A stretch of DNA of 64,000 nucleotides from Bradyrhizobium guangdongense (GTDB lineage: Bacteria > Pseudomonadota > Alphaproteobacteria > Rhizobiales > Xanthobacteraceae). This document shows positions 18,796-26,672 of the stretch, piece after piece (the first letter of the stretch is position 1; each line of letters opens with the position of its first letter). The position numbers and the translations under genes were made by a program. The stretch lies in the NCBI RefSeq assembly GCF_004114975.1, contig NZ_CP030051.1, positions 5,208,001-5,272,000 of the forward strand. The letters are read 5' to 3'. The notes under the pieces were generated by a model, which saw only the letters and a list, made by a program, of their open reading frames with translations, ran no database searches and was not told where the DNA came from.

Positions 18796-20073
18796 ATGAC
18801 TAAAGCGCTCGAGGGCGTTCGCATTCTCGACTTCACCCACGTCCAGTCAGGACCGACCTGCACGCAGCTGCTGGCCTGGTTCGGCGCCGACGTGATCAAG
18901 GTGGAACGCCCGGGCGTGGGTGACATCACCCGCGGCCAGCTGCAGGACATCCCGAACGTGGACAGCCTGTATTTCACCATGCTCAACCACAACAAGCGTT
19001 CGATCACGCTCGACACCAAGAACCCGAAGGGCAAGGAAGTCCTGACCGAGCTGATCAAGAAGTGCGACGTGCTGGTCGAGAATTTCGGCCCCGGCGTGCT
19101 CGACCGCATGGGCTTCCCCTGGGAGAAGATCCAGGCGATCAACCCGAAGATGATCGTCGCGTCGATCAAGGGCTTCGGCCCCGGACCGTACGAGGACTGC
19201 AAGGTCTATGAGAACGTCGCGCAGTGCACCGGCGGCGCCGCCTCCACCACCGGCTTCCGCGACGGCCTGCCGCTCGTCACCGGCGCGCAGATCGGCGATT
19301 CCGGCACCGGCCTGCACCTCGCGCTCGGCATCGTCACCGCGCTCTACCAGCGCACGCATTCGGGCAAGGGCCAGCGCGTCACCGCCGCGATGCAGGACGG
19401 CGTGCTCAACCTCTGCCGCGTCAAGCTGCGCGACCAGCAGCGCCTCGCCCACGGGCCGCTCAAGGAGTACAGCCAGTTCGGCGAAGGCGTGCCGTTCGGC
19501 GATGCCGTGCCGCGCGCCGGCAACGACTCGGGCGGCGGCCAGCCCGGTCGCATCCTGAAGTGCAAGGGCTGGGAGACCGATCCCAACGCCTACATCTACT
19601 TCATCACCCAGGCCCCGGTCTGGGAGAAGATCTGCGACGTGATCGGCGAGCCGACCTGGAAGACCGATCCGAACTACGCCAAGCCGGCGGCCCGCCTGCC
19701 GCGCCTCAACGAGATTTTTGCGCGCATCGAACAGTGGACGATGACCAAGACCAAGTTCGAGGCGATGGAGATCCTCAACAAGGACGACATCCCCTGCGGT
19801 CCGATCCTGTCGATGAAGGAGATCGCGGAAGACCAGTCACTGCGCGCGACCGGCACCGTGGTCGAAGTCGACCACCCCACCCGCGGCAAGTACGTCTCGG
19901 TCGGTAACCCGATCAAGCTCTCGGACTCGCCGGCCGAGGTCACCCGCTCGCCGCTGCTCGGCGAGCACACCGACGAGATCCTGCGCTCGGTGCTCGGCTT
20001 CAGCGATCACCAGGTCGCCGACATCCACAAGTCGGGCGCGCTCGACCCGCCGCAGAAGCAGGCGGCCGAGTAG
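18796..20073 (+). CDS. frc: Formyl-CoA:oxalate CoA-transferase
   Basis: 425-residue class III CoA-transferase. The catalytic aspartate is D168 ([16 protein letters not shown]) and Q17 is in [11 protein letters not shown]. The flexible glycine loop is SGGGQPGRI. All match formyl-CoA transferases. It moves CoA from formyl-CoA to oxalate, releasing formate and making oxalyl-CoA for Oxc. It follows oxc directly and ends in a strong terminator. The formate produced is likely oxidised by the Fds dehydrogenase at 43-49 kb. Confidence 0.97.
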   Translation: MTKALEGVRILDFTHVQSGPTCTQLLAWFGADVIKVERPGVGDITRGQLQDIPNVDSLYFTMLNHNKRSITLDTKNPKGKEVLTELIKKCDVLVENFGPGVLDRMGFPWEKIQAINPKMIVASIKGFGPGPYEDCKVYENVAQCTGGAASTTGFRDGLPLVTGAQIGDSGTGLHLALGIVTALYQRTHSGKGQRVTAAMQDGVLNLCRVKLRDQQRLAHGPLKEYSQFGEGVPFGDAVPRAGNDSGGGQPGRILKCKGWETDPNAYIYFITQAPVWEKICDVIGEPTWKTDPNYAKPAARLPRLNEIFARIEQWTMTKTKFEAMEILNKDDIPCGPILSMKEIAEDQSLRATGTVVEVDHPTRGKYVSVGNPIKLSDSPAEVTRSPLLGEHTDEILRSVLGFSDHQVADIHKSGALDPPQKQAAE

Positions 20074-20095
20074 GCCGAGCCACTTCGATCAAGAC

Positions 20096-20123
20096 AAAGG
20101 GCCGCCCTCGGGGCGGCCCTTTT
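20096..20123 (+). terminator. Rho-independent terminator after frc
   Basis: A 12-bp perfect stem (20096-20107 with 20111-20122), loop TCG, ends in TTTT. It lies 22 bases after the frc stop and closes the gntR-oxc-frc transcript. Confidence 0.92.
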
Positions 20124-20235
20124 GCATGAGCGAGGCTATGCGGCTGCGGGCTCAAACCAAAAACTGAAAAACAACCCCATGCACAGTAGCCAACGCCTTG
20201 GCCGCCAAGCCAATTTCGTATTTTTCGAATTTTTG

Positions 20236-20265
20236 TTGACGCGTCGGGCAAAACAGGGGTAGGAT
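20236..20265 (+). promoter_or_regulatory. Promoter-like sequence without an intact downstream gene
   Basis: TTGACG (20236-20241), 18 bases, TAGGAT (20260-20265), in an AT-richer stretch. Downstream to 20807 there is no convincing intact gene on the plus strand. It may drive a small RNA or the decayed gene at 20418-20647. Confidence 0.35.
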
Positions 20266-20417
20266 GTCACGATCCGACAGAGCGAGCACCTGCACCCAAC
20301 CATCCCGGATCGCGCAGCTCATCGCTCTCCGAGTTGCGCACGGAAACATGTCACGCTTCGTCGAACTCGCGGTGAAATCCCGGTGTCCGGAAGGTCTCAC
20401 CCCGGATTCACCTGACG

Positions 20418-20647
20418 ATTGCTGGCACGGCAATTTCGAATCAAGCCGGTACGGAGCGCGACGTTGCAGCACGCACGGGCGACTTGCCGGTTGACGATTG
20501 GCTGGCCGACCTGACGCGCATTGAAGACGCTGTCGCCAGAGCGAAGCCTACAAGCTGCGCGAACACATCGGCCTGGTACGCGACGCCGTCATTGCGCGGA
20601 ACAAGACGTCTGCCGCTATGGAAGCAAAGAGCCGGCTCGGGTCGTGA
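20418..20647 (+). pseudogene. Possible decayed coding region
   Basis: In one frame the sequence reads DLPVDDWLADLTRIEDAVAR. A +1 shift near 20540 continues as AYKLREHIGLVRDAVIARN then KTSAAMEAKSRLGS and a stop. Both halves have natural composition and a helical pattern, and neither has a good start. I read this as a frameshifted remnant. The rest of 20124-20807 holds nothing else I can support. Family unknown; random reading is possible. Confidence 0.25.
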
Positions 20648-20807
20648 GAATTGCTTATTGGAATACTGGCGGGCGGTCGGTGTCCGCTGGCTGCCCATGG
20701 CAGACAAACAGTGGTGCAGATGATCCCGCCGCCAGCGCCTGCCCCACTGCATAGAGCGAGCATTCCCTCCAGGCGGTCACGCATTGGCGCAATCGAAGAC
20801 CTCTCAG

Positions 20808-21359
20808 TCAATGCCCCAAACCAATCCGGGTCGCGCGAAGAATATCATCCGACAGCTTGGGATCGTTCACGGCCCGGGCAAGCACGAGTGCCCCGACCAG
20901 CGAGGACAAAGTCGCGAGCGCCTGGTCTTCTCGCCGCTTCTGCTTCGAACCTTTTCCCACGCGGCTGCTCAACCACGCCACCACGCCTTTGACCCCGGCC
21001 GTGAAATGCTCGCGCGCGCCGTTGCTCTGGTATCGTATCTCGCAACACAAGGCCGCAAACGGACAGCCGCGTCCGGGATCATCACGGTGCTCTGCCGACA
21101 GGTATTGGGAAACATAGTCGCCCAGAGTAGTCCCCTCGCGCAGCTCCTGCACTTTGGACGCAATCGCGTCCGCCACGGCTTCCTCGACGAGCCGCTCCTT
21201 GGAGCCGAACTGGCTGTATAGGCTGCCGTGAGTCATGCCGGCGGCTTCGGTCAGGGCGTCCACGCCCACACCGGAAATGCCGCGTTCCCGCATCAGGCGG
21301 GATGCGGATTTGAGAATTCGGTCGCGGTTTTCGGCCGCTTTTTCCTTCGAAATGCGCAT
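20808..21359 (-). CDS. TetR family transcriptional regulator
   Basis: 183-residue TetR repressor. The HTH is near residues 10-60 (AAENRDRILKSASRLMRERG, MTHGSLYSQFGSKERLVEEA). The C-terminal part with GCPFAALCCEIRYQ is like the AcrR/NemR-type effector domain, and its Cys residues could sense electrophiles. It is divergent from an SDR oxidoreductase, with two near-identical palindromes between them. It presumably represses both genes. The ATG at 21359 gives the standard N-terminus MRISKEKAAENR. Confidence 0.9.
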   Translation of the reverse strand: MRISKEKAAENRDRILKSASRLMRERGISGVGVDALTEAAGMTHGSLYSQFGSKERLVEEAVADAIASKVQELREGTTLGDYVSQYLSAEHRDDPGRGCPFAALCCEIRYQSNGAREHFTAGVKGVVAWLSSRVGKGSKQKRREDQALATLSSLVGALVLARAVNDPKLSDDILRATRIGLGH

Positions 21360-21417
21360 GCTGGAGAACCTTTGAGGAATCTTGGCCCGCGAAAACAGCA
21401 GGGCCTTGACATTTATA

Positions 21418-21456
21418 ATTACGATCGTCATCTAATTCAATCATTGCGATCGTAAT
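21418..21456. promoter_or_regulatory. Paired TetR-type operators
   Basis: ATTACGATCGTCAT (21418-21431) and ATTGCGATCGTAAT (21443-21456) are two versions of the palindrome ATTACGATCGTAAT, with centres 25 bases apart. They lie between the divergent tetR and SDR genes. Confidence 0.7.
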
Positions 21457-21539
21457 CTAAACGAAGGACCAGAACGAACCGATGCCGGCCCGTGTGCGAT
21501 TCGATCGCCCTCCGCCGCCGACATCTTCAGGAGAAGCAG

Positions 21540-22394
21540 ATGGCTCAGTCCCATGGGAAGATCGCACTCGTGACCGGCGCCTCGTCAGGCATCGGCGAAG
21601 CAACCGCCGAGCGGCTCGCGAAAGCCGGCTACAAGGTCTACGGCACCAGCCGTCGTGGGGCCGAGACCAGCAGACGATCGTTCGAGATGCTGTCGCTCGA
21701 CGTGACCAGCGGGGAGTCCGTGGATGCTGCCGTCCGCGAGGTGATCGGGCGCTCAGGTCAAATCGATCTGCTCGTGAACAACGCGGGGTTCGGTGTCGCG
21801 CCGGCGGGCGCGGAGGAGAGCTCGCTCGACCAGGCAAGGTCGATCTTCGAAACCAATTTTTTCGGACTGGTGCGAATGACCCGCGCCGTCGTGCCCCACA
21901 TGCGGCGCCAGAGACGCGGCCGCATCATCAACATCGGTTCCGTGCTGGGCTTCCTGCCGATGCCGTATGGCGCGCTCTACGCCGCGACCAAGCACGCCGT
22001 GGAGGGCTACTCGGAATCGCTCGACCACGAGCTTCGCATGTGGGGAATCCGCGTTTCGGTCATCGAGCCCGCCTACACAAAGACGCCGTTCGATGCGAAT
22101 TTTGTCGAACCCGATGCCAAGCTCGATGAATATGGCGCCATTCGTGCCGAGGTCAGTAAGCGGGTGAACGAAGTGATGGCAACTGCCGAACCGCCGGGCG
22201 TCGTTGCCGACACCGTGCTGGAAGCGGCCAATGCGGCACGCCCGAAGGTCCGGTACACGGCCGGCCGCCTCGCAGGCCGCTTGCGCTTGCTTCGGCGCTT
22301 CGCACCAGCGGGCCTCGTGGATGCCGGAATTCGCAAGGACCTGCGGCTTGACGACGGTCGTGTCGCAGGCGCAGGCCGCGCACGCGCGTTCTGA
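21540..22394 (+). CDS. SDR family oxidoreductase
   Basis: 284-residue classical short-chain dehydrogenase. The cofactor motif is TGASSGIGEATAERL, then NNAGFG, catalytic Ser in NIGSVLGFLP and the YxxxK pair in YAATKHAVEGYSE. The extended C-terminus (AGRLAGRLRLLRRFAPAGLV) resembles the subgroup annotated as oxidoreductase/short-chain dehydrogenase in TetR-linked pairs. The ATG at 21540 follows AGGAG. The substrate is unknown; tetR control suggests response to a small hydrophobic or electrophilic compound. Confidence 0.9.
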   Translation: MAQSHGKIALVTGASSGIGEATAERLAKAGYKVYGTSRRGAETSRRSFEMLSLDVTSGESVDAAVREVIGRSGQIDLLVNNAGFGVAPAGAEESSLDQARSIFETNFFGLVRMTRAVVPHMRRQRRGRIINIGSVLGFLPMPYGALYAATKHAVEGYSESLDHELRMWGIRVSVIEPAYTKTPFDANFVEPDAKLDEYGAIRAEVSKRVNEVMATAEPPGVVADTVLEAANAARPKVRYTAGRLAGRLRLLRRFAPAGLVDAGIRKDLRLDDGRVAGAGRARAF

Positions 22395-22479
22395 CGAAGG
22401 CGCCCGTGACAAGCGCGGACTGCCGTCGCCACACAATCAGGCGCCGAACAAACTCACGCGCAGGGGCACGTGAAGAGCG

Positions 22480-22602
22480 GGCTGGGATCAAGTCGCACTG
22501 GCCGAAATGCCTCGGCCGTCACTCGAGCCGAACGACATTCTGGTTGGGGTTCACGCCGCCGGCCTCAATCCCATGGACACCATGGTTCCGAAAGGGACAA
22601 TA
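22480..22602 (+). pseudogene. N-terminal remnant of a zinc-independent MDR (quinone reductase-like) gene
   Basis: About 40 codons read WDQVALAEMPRPSLEPNDIL then VGVHAAGLNPMDTMVPKG. This is the conserved N-terminal strand-turn of NADP-dependent alcohol/quinone oxidoreductases. After 22602 the frame loses all similarity, and no Rossmann domain follows. It is a truncated fragment between the SDR and alpha/beta hydrolase genes. Confidence 0.5.
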
Positions 22603-22720
22603 AACCCGCGGCGCCGCGTTGAGCGGCGTCGGCGCGGGAAGCGCCGCAGGTGGCGGCAGTTCCACCACCATTGACGTCGGCAGTTGCAATTGGCCCGGGA
22701 ATTTCTCGGCCGCTCGGTGC

Positions 22721-23710
22721 TTACGGACCTCCGCCAGCGAGCTGCTCGCCAAAATACTTCACCACCGCCGCGTTGAACTCGCGGTGAAATCCCGCCCTGT
22801 CGAAGCCTGCCGGCGTGTCGGTGCAGATGCGCGGGACGGCCGCGGCAAGTTCGGCCGAGCACGGTGCGAGGAAGGCGAAGTGGCCGGCCGCTACAACATG
22901 GATGTCCGGCTTTCCGGGCAAGCCGTCCGCGACGCGCGCGGTGCCGGAGCCATCGCCGACCCCGGGGCCGCCGAACTGCGAGCGCCAGAACTGGAAAGGC
23001 ACTTTGACCAAAGCGAGGTTCTCCCGCGTCAGGGTGCCCGGTGCGGGATCGACGATCACAGCCGCGCGGATACGCGCATCCTGGATCGGCTCCGGCGGGG
23101 TCGCGCCGCTGTGCAGTTCGGCGCAACTGCCGGTCGTCTCCTTGCAGAGGCCGGCAACCCTCGCGAAATCCGGCCTGGTCCCCATCAGCACGAAGCCGGT
23201 CGCCCCGCCGAGCGAGAACCCGAAGAAGCCGACCTTGGCAGGATCGATCACCGCCCTGTCCTTCCAGTCCTTCAGCATAAAATCGAGCAGTCGGACGATG
23301 TCCGCCGGACGCGATGCCCAGACCGAAAGCGTGTCGCGCCGCGAGGAATCGTTGGTGGTGTCACCGGGGTGATTGATGGCGGCGACGATGAAGCCGGCGT
23401 CGGCCAGCGCCTCCTCGGTGTCATGGTTCGCGCCGAACCACCCGCCCCTGCCATGCGAGAAGATCACGAGCGGCAGCCTTGCGCCCGTGACCGGACAATC
23501 CTTCACGCCCTTCAGGTCGAAATCGGCGCCGACCGCAAGATTGCCAAGCGCCACATGCGTCGGCTCCGCCGCGCACGGATACCAGATCGCGCCCGACAGC
23601 GCCGGATCGGCATCGAGAAGCTGAATGCCTGACGCCTTTGCAAATGAGCCAAGAGCAAATGAACCAAGACAGCAGAGTGCGACGGCGAAAGCCCGAATTG
23701 TCCTGCGCAA
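22721..23710 (-). CDS. Secreted alpha/beta hydrolase (dienelactone hydrolase / PAF-acetylhydrolase-like)
   Basis: 329-residue exported hydrolase. The nucleophile elbow is GFSLGGATG (S166) and the oxyanion segment is VIFSHGRGGWFGAN. The catalytic acid and a His in AAGHFAFL follow. Several Cys residues fit a periplasmic protein. No ATG fits; I chose the TTG at 23710 because a G-rich Shine-Dalgarno (GGGGGG) lies six bases upstream and it yields a clean signal peptide (MRRTIRAFAVALCCLGSFAL). Function is probably hydrolysis of a small ester or lactone. Confidence 0.8.
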   Translation of the reverse strand: MRRTIRAFAVALCCLGSFALGSFAKASGIQLLDADPALSGAIWYPCAAEPTHVALGNLAVGADFDLKGVKDCPVTGARLPLVIFSHGRGGWFGANHDTEEALADAGFIVAAINHPGDTTNDSSRRDTLSVWASRPADIVRLLDFMLKDWKDRAVIDPAKVGFFGFSLGGATGFVLMGTRPDFARVAGLCKETTGSCAELHSGATPPEPIQDARIRAAVIVDPAPGTLTRENLALVKVPFQFWRSQFGGPGVGDGSGTARVADGLPGKPDIHVVAAGHFAFLAPCSAELAAAVPRICTDTPAGFDRAGFHREFNAAVVKYFGEQLAGGGP

Positions 23711-23972
23711 GGCAAGCCCCCCGATTTCGCGCCGGAGTTGAGCCGGCAACGGCAGCGGAATTGTGGCTTTGGAACTGGCTTTGCCGCGGGTGCAAGTTCG
23801 TTCGATCGTCGGGCCCTGAGGAGAGCGTTGCGGCAATCGACAGCTGCGCCCAGAACCAGATTCAGCAAAAAATGGGAATGCCGTGTCGGATCGACCCCAC
23901 CTCCTTCGTCCTCGTGACGTGAATGGGCGAGATGCCGAATTCACGCCCAACAATGCAAGAGGAAGAACAATC

Positions 23973-24416
23973 ATGCCCGGCACCGTACGCCTGCACCGCG
24001 TTCTCACGACCAGCCCGGACAAAGTCTATCGTGCCTTCGTCGAGGCGGACGCCTTGGCAAAATGGCTTCCGCCCAACGGTTTCACCTGCACCGTGCACCA
24101 TCTGGAAGCCAAGGTCGGCGGCACCTTCAAGATGTCGTTCCGGAATTTCACGACGGGCAATGGCCATTCGTTCGGCGGCGAATATCTCGAGCTCGTTCCG
24201 GGTCAGCGCCTGCGCTACACGGACAAGTTCGACGATCCGAACCTGCCGGGCCTGATCGAGGTGACCGTGATCCTGAAGAAGGTCTCGGTCGGCACCGAAG
24301 TCGATATTACCCAGGCCGGACTTCCCGACGTCATTCCCGTGGAGGCCTGCTATCTCGGCTGGCAGGAATCGCTGCGCAATCTGGCAAAACTCGTCGAGCC
24401 GGAGATCAATCAATAG
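23973..24416 (+). CDS. SRPBCC / AHSA1 family protein
   Basis: 147 residues with the START-like SRPBCC fold: RVLTTSPDKVYRAFVEADAL, AKWLPPNGFTC, EAKVGGTFKMSF, and a C-terminal helix with YLGWQESLRNLAKLVEPEI. Members of the AHSA1/YndB subgroup bind hydrophobic ligands, and many are of unknown function. The ATG at 23973 follows GAGGA. It is flanked by a remnant-rich area and by repeat elements. Confidence 0.87.
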   Translation: MPGTVRLHRVLTTSPDKVYRAFVEADALAKWLPPNGFTCTVHHLEAKVGGTFKMSFRNFTTGNGHSFGGEYLELVPGQRLRYTDKFDDPNLPGLIEVTVILKKVSVGTEVDITQAGLPDVIPVEACYLGWQESLRNLAKLVEPEINQ

Positions 24417-24432
24417 CGACGACGTTCGTCTC

Positions 24433-24556
24433 GCAGGGTGGGCAAAGGCGCACTTGCGCCGTGCCAGCCAACCTCTCGCGACGACGACGGACGCGTGGGC
24501 ACGCTTCCGCCTTCGCTCTTCGAGCTACGGCGGACAAGCCGCTTTGCCCACCCTGC
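24433..24556. repeat. Inverted intergenic repeat (GGGTGGGCAAA family)
   Basis: GCAGGGTGGGCAAAG (24433-24447) is perfectly complementary to 24542-24556. The same terminal motif bounds another copy at 37860-37942. It lies between the AHSA1 and Hsp70-like genes. Confidence 0.75.
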
Positions 24557-24593
24557 GGCACTGTTGGATCCGGTACGTAGCTCTCCCCACGTC

Positions 24594-24664
24594 ATTGCGA
24601 GCGCAGCGAAGCAATCCAGAACTTTCCGGAGAAACAGCATGGATTGCTTCGCTGCGCTCGCAAT
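24594..24664. repeat. Long perfect inverted repeat, second family
   Basis: Arms of 25 bases (24594-24618 and 24640-24664) are perfectly complementary across a 21-base loop. The core is GCGAGCGCAGCGAAGCAATC. It sits just downstream of the Hsp70-like stop and may act as a terminator or RNA stabiliser. Confidence 0.85.
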
Positions 24665-24679
24665 TACGGAGAACGATCG

Positions 24680-26005
24680 TCACGGGCCCTTCTTCAGCCC
24701 GCCGTCCGCGGTCCAGCGGTCCGGCTCGGGACTGTGGCCGATCAGCGCGAGGCCGTAGGCGATCGACTCGAACTGGTCGCCCGACATCAGCCGCTCGTTG
24801 CCGAAGCGGTCGGCGAACAGTTTTCGCACCGCCGGCACGAACGAGGTGCCGCCGGTCAGGAACACCTTCTCCACCTCGCGCGCGGTGACGCCGGCTTCAT
24901 TCAGCACTTTGTCGACGGTTGCTCCCAACCGCGCCACGTCATCGGTGATCCAGCGATCGAAGTTCTTCCTCGTGATGGCCGCGCCAATATCGACGCCGCC
25001 ACCCTTGAAATGGAAGTCCACCTCGTCCCGCGACGACAGCGCGACCTTGGCGTCCGACACCGCGCGATAGAGCGAGAAGCCGAGGTCGAGGTCGACGATG
25101 GTGATGAAATCCTCGAGCAGTTCAGGCTTCAGCGCGGTGCGCGCGAGCTCACGCAGCTCGCGGAGATCGCCGTTGCTCTTCATCAGCGCGAGCTGATGCC
25201 AGCGCGCGAGGTTGGTGTAGTGGCTGTTGGGGATCGGGAGCACCTTGTCGAACGAACGGAAGCTCGAGCCCTTGCCGAGCCGCGGCGAGACGACGTGGTC
25301 GACGATGCGATAGTCGAACGTGTCGCCGGCAATCCCGATACCGGCGTGGCCGAGCGGCTCGGCGCGCAAATGCCCGCCGGCGCGCGAGAAACGCATCACC
25401 GAGAAGTCGCTGGTGCCGCCGCCGAAATCCGCAACGAGCACGGTGGCATCGCGTTCCAGCCTTCGGGCGAACGAGAACGCCGCGCCCACGGGCTCGTAGA
25501 CGTAGCGGGCATGGCCGGCACCCAAGCGTTCGAACGCGGCGCGGTAGCGCTGCATGGCGAGGTCATCGTCGGGATTGCCGCCGGCAAAGCGCACCGGGCG
25601 ACCGACGGTGATGTTCGCGGCCTCGAAGCCGAATTTCTCGCCGCCATGGCGCGCCAGCGTGCGCAGGAACGCGGCGAGGATGTCCTCGAACTTGAAGCGC
25701 TGCCGGAACACCTGGGTGGTGTTGAAGCTGGAGCTCGCCGCGAAGGTCTTGAACGACTGGAGGAAGCGGTAGACGTGGCGGCCTTCGAGGAACTGCTCGA
25801 TCGCCCACGGGCCGCCCTCGGCCTGGGCTCCGGCGCCCGGCCGGTCCTCCCAGAAGCACAGCGCCGAGACATAGGTGCTGTGGCGCTGTCCACCGTGCTC
25901 GAACCTGACAGCCTCGACCCGGCGGTCGTCCGCCGCGAGCGCGACGACGGTATTGCTGGTCCCAAAATCGATGCCGATCGAGACGGCGGGCGAGGCGCTC
26001 GACAT
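24680..26005 (-). CDS. Hsp70 family protein (YegD-like, ATPase domain only)
   Basis: 441-residue Hsp70/actin-fold ATPase. Phosphate 1 is IGIDFGTSNTVVALA, phosphate 2 is VLVADFGGGTSDFSVMRF, and the adenosine motif is VFLTGGTSFVPAVRKLFADR. It is much shorter than DnaK (about 640) and lacks the peptide-binding domain and lid, as in YegD-type proteins. The ATG at 26005 (MSSASPAVSIG) was chosen over an upstream ATG at 26110. It is divergent from the 45-aa ORF, and GntR site C lies in the 283-base gap. No DnaJ or GrpE is nearby. Confidence 0.9.
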   Translation of the reverse strand: MSSASPAVSIGIDFGTSNTVVALAADDRRVEAVRFEHGGQRHSTYVSALCFWEDRPGAGAQAEGGPWAIEQFLEGRHVYRFLQSFKTFAASSSFNTTQVFRQRFKFEDILAAFLRTLARHGGEKFGFEAANITVGRPVRFAGGNPDDDLAMQRYRAAFERLGAGHARYVYEPVGAAFSFARRLERDATVLVADFGGGTSDFSVMRFSRAGGHLRAEPLGHAGIGIAGDTFDYRIVDHVVSPRLGKGSSFRSFDKVLPIPNSHYTNLARWHQLALMKSNGDLRELRELARTALKPELLEDFITIVDLDLGFSLYRAVSDAKVALSSRDEVDFHFKGGGVDIGAAITRKNFDRWITDDVARLGATVDKVLNEAGVTAREVEKVFLTGGTSFVPAVRKLFADRFGNERLMSGDQFESIAYGLALIGHSPEPDRWTADGGLKKGP

Positions 26006-26215
26006 GAACCACTCAGATGGATTGATGGAAAGGGGGCGAACCACTATCCGTTTTGCAGTGCGGTGCCAAGAGCCCGGCTCCAGGGCGGATCCGTAGGTCC
26101 GGACCCCCAATTCAGCCTAAAACGGCAGTTTTTGAGCTCTACTGCGCTGCTTAGAGAACCGTTATGCTGCAATGCGGCAGATCGAATGCTGCTATGCAAT
26201 GGCATGCATGGACAT

Positions 26216-26232
26216 TGGCATCTGGTATACAT
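26216..26232. promoter_or_regulatory. GntR operator, site C
   Basis: TGGCATCTGGTATACAT, 15/17 to the consensus TGGCATNTGGTATACCA. It begins one base after TGGACA (26209-26214) and ends 56 bases before the 45-aa ORF. Confidence 0.65.
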
Positions 26233-26288
26233 AAAACAGCCTTCGAAATGAGACAGCAATACTGACTGTCCCACGAAAGGGAATTCCG

Positions 26289-26426
26289 ATGTCCAAGACC
26301 GCTTCCGTCGCGCTCGCGCCCTCTGCCTCGCTGTTCGCCCGCTTCATGGCCGCCGTCGACCGCTTCCTGATGGCGAGCGCCGAGATCTCCAATCACAACG
26401 GCGATCTGCCGCGCTTCGGCCTGTAA
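26289..26426 (+). CDS. Uncharacterised 45-aa protein of the oxalate regulon
   Basis: A 45-codon ORF: MSKTASVALAPSASLFARFM, then AAVDRFLMASAEISNHNGDL and PRFGL. It has a good ribosome binding site (AAAGGGA), a GntR palindrome with a -35-like hexamer upstream and a rho-independent terminator 74 bases downstream, so it looks like its own short transcript. The middle (FARFMAAVDRFLMASAEI) would form an amphipathic helix. There is no convincing membrane helix or signal peptide. It lies between the Hsp70-like and oxlT-like genes. No known family is recognised; a regulator, an accessory peptide of a transporter or enzyme, or a translated leader are all possible. Confidence 0.72.
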   Translation: MSKTASVALAPSASLFARFMAAVDRFLMASAEISNHNGDLPRFGL

Positions 26427-26499
26427 GCTCAACGCCTGAAGCTGGCGCGTCCAATTGTCGCGCCGGTTGTAAAACCAGCGAACTCCTACTTTGGAAGAA

Positions 26500-26528
26500 T
26501 GGCCCCGCGCGTCGGGGCCATTTCTATT
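26500..26528 (+). terminator. Rho-independent terminator after the 45-aa ORF
   Basis: TGGCCCCG (26500-26507) pairs with CGGGGCCA (26513-26520), followed by TTTCTATTT. The small ORF and the transporter are thus likely separate transcripts. Confidence 0.85.
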
Positions 26529-26605
26529 TGAGATCAGGCACATTCGCGCAGCTTCGAACGAGGTTGCGTCATAAGCGCACAATGGGCCGGCGCGCGCTTG
26601 AAGCT

Positions 26606-26622
26606 TGGCATAATGAATACAA
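26606..26622. promoter_or_regulatory. GntR operator, site F
   Basis: TGGCATAATGAATACAA, a weaker copy of the consensus. It starts two bases after TTGAAG (26598-26603) and ends 50 bases before the first oxlT-like gene. Confidence 0.55.
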
Positions 26623-26672
26623 GAATGCCGCCAACGCGCGCTCAAAAAAACAGAAGCGCTATTGGAGGAAGC

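Noticed and set aside
20264..20494. 76-codon plus-strand ORF after the frc terminator
   Set aside because: The ATG lies inside the -10-like element, no ribosome binding site, Ser/Arg/Cys-rich composition.
20355..22792. Identical 20-mer GAACTCGCGGTGAAATCCCG near 20362 and 22773
   Set aside because: One copy is inside the alpha/beta hydrolase coding region; no longer shared sequence or symmetry surrounds either copy, so I treat it as chance or a very old duplicate.
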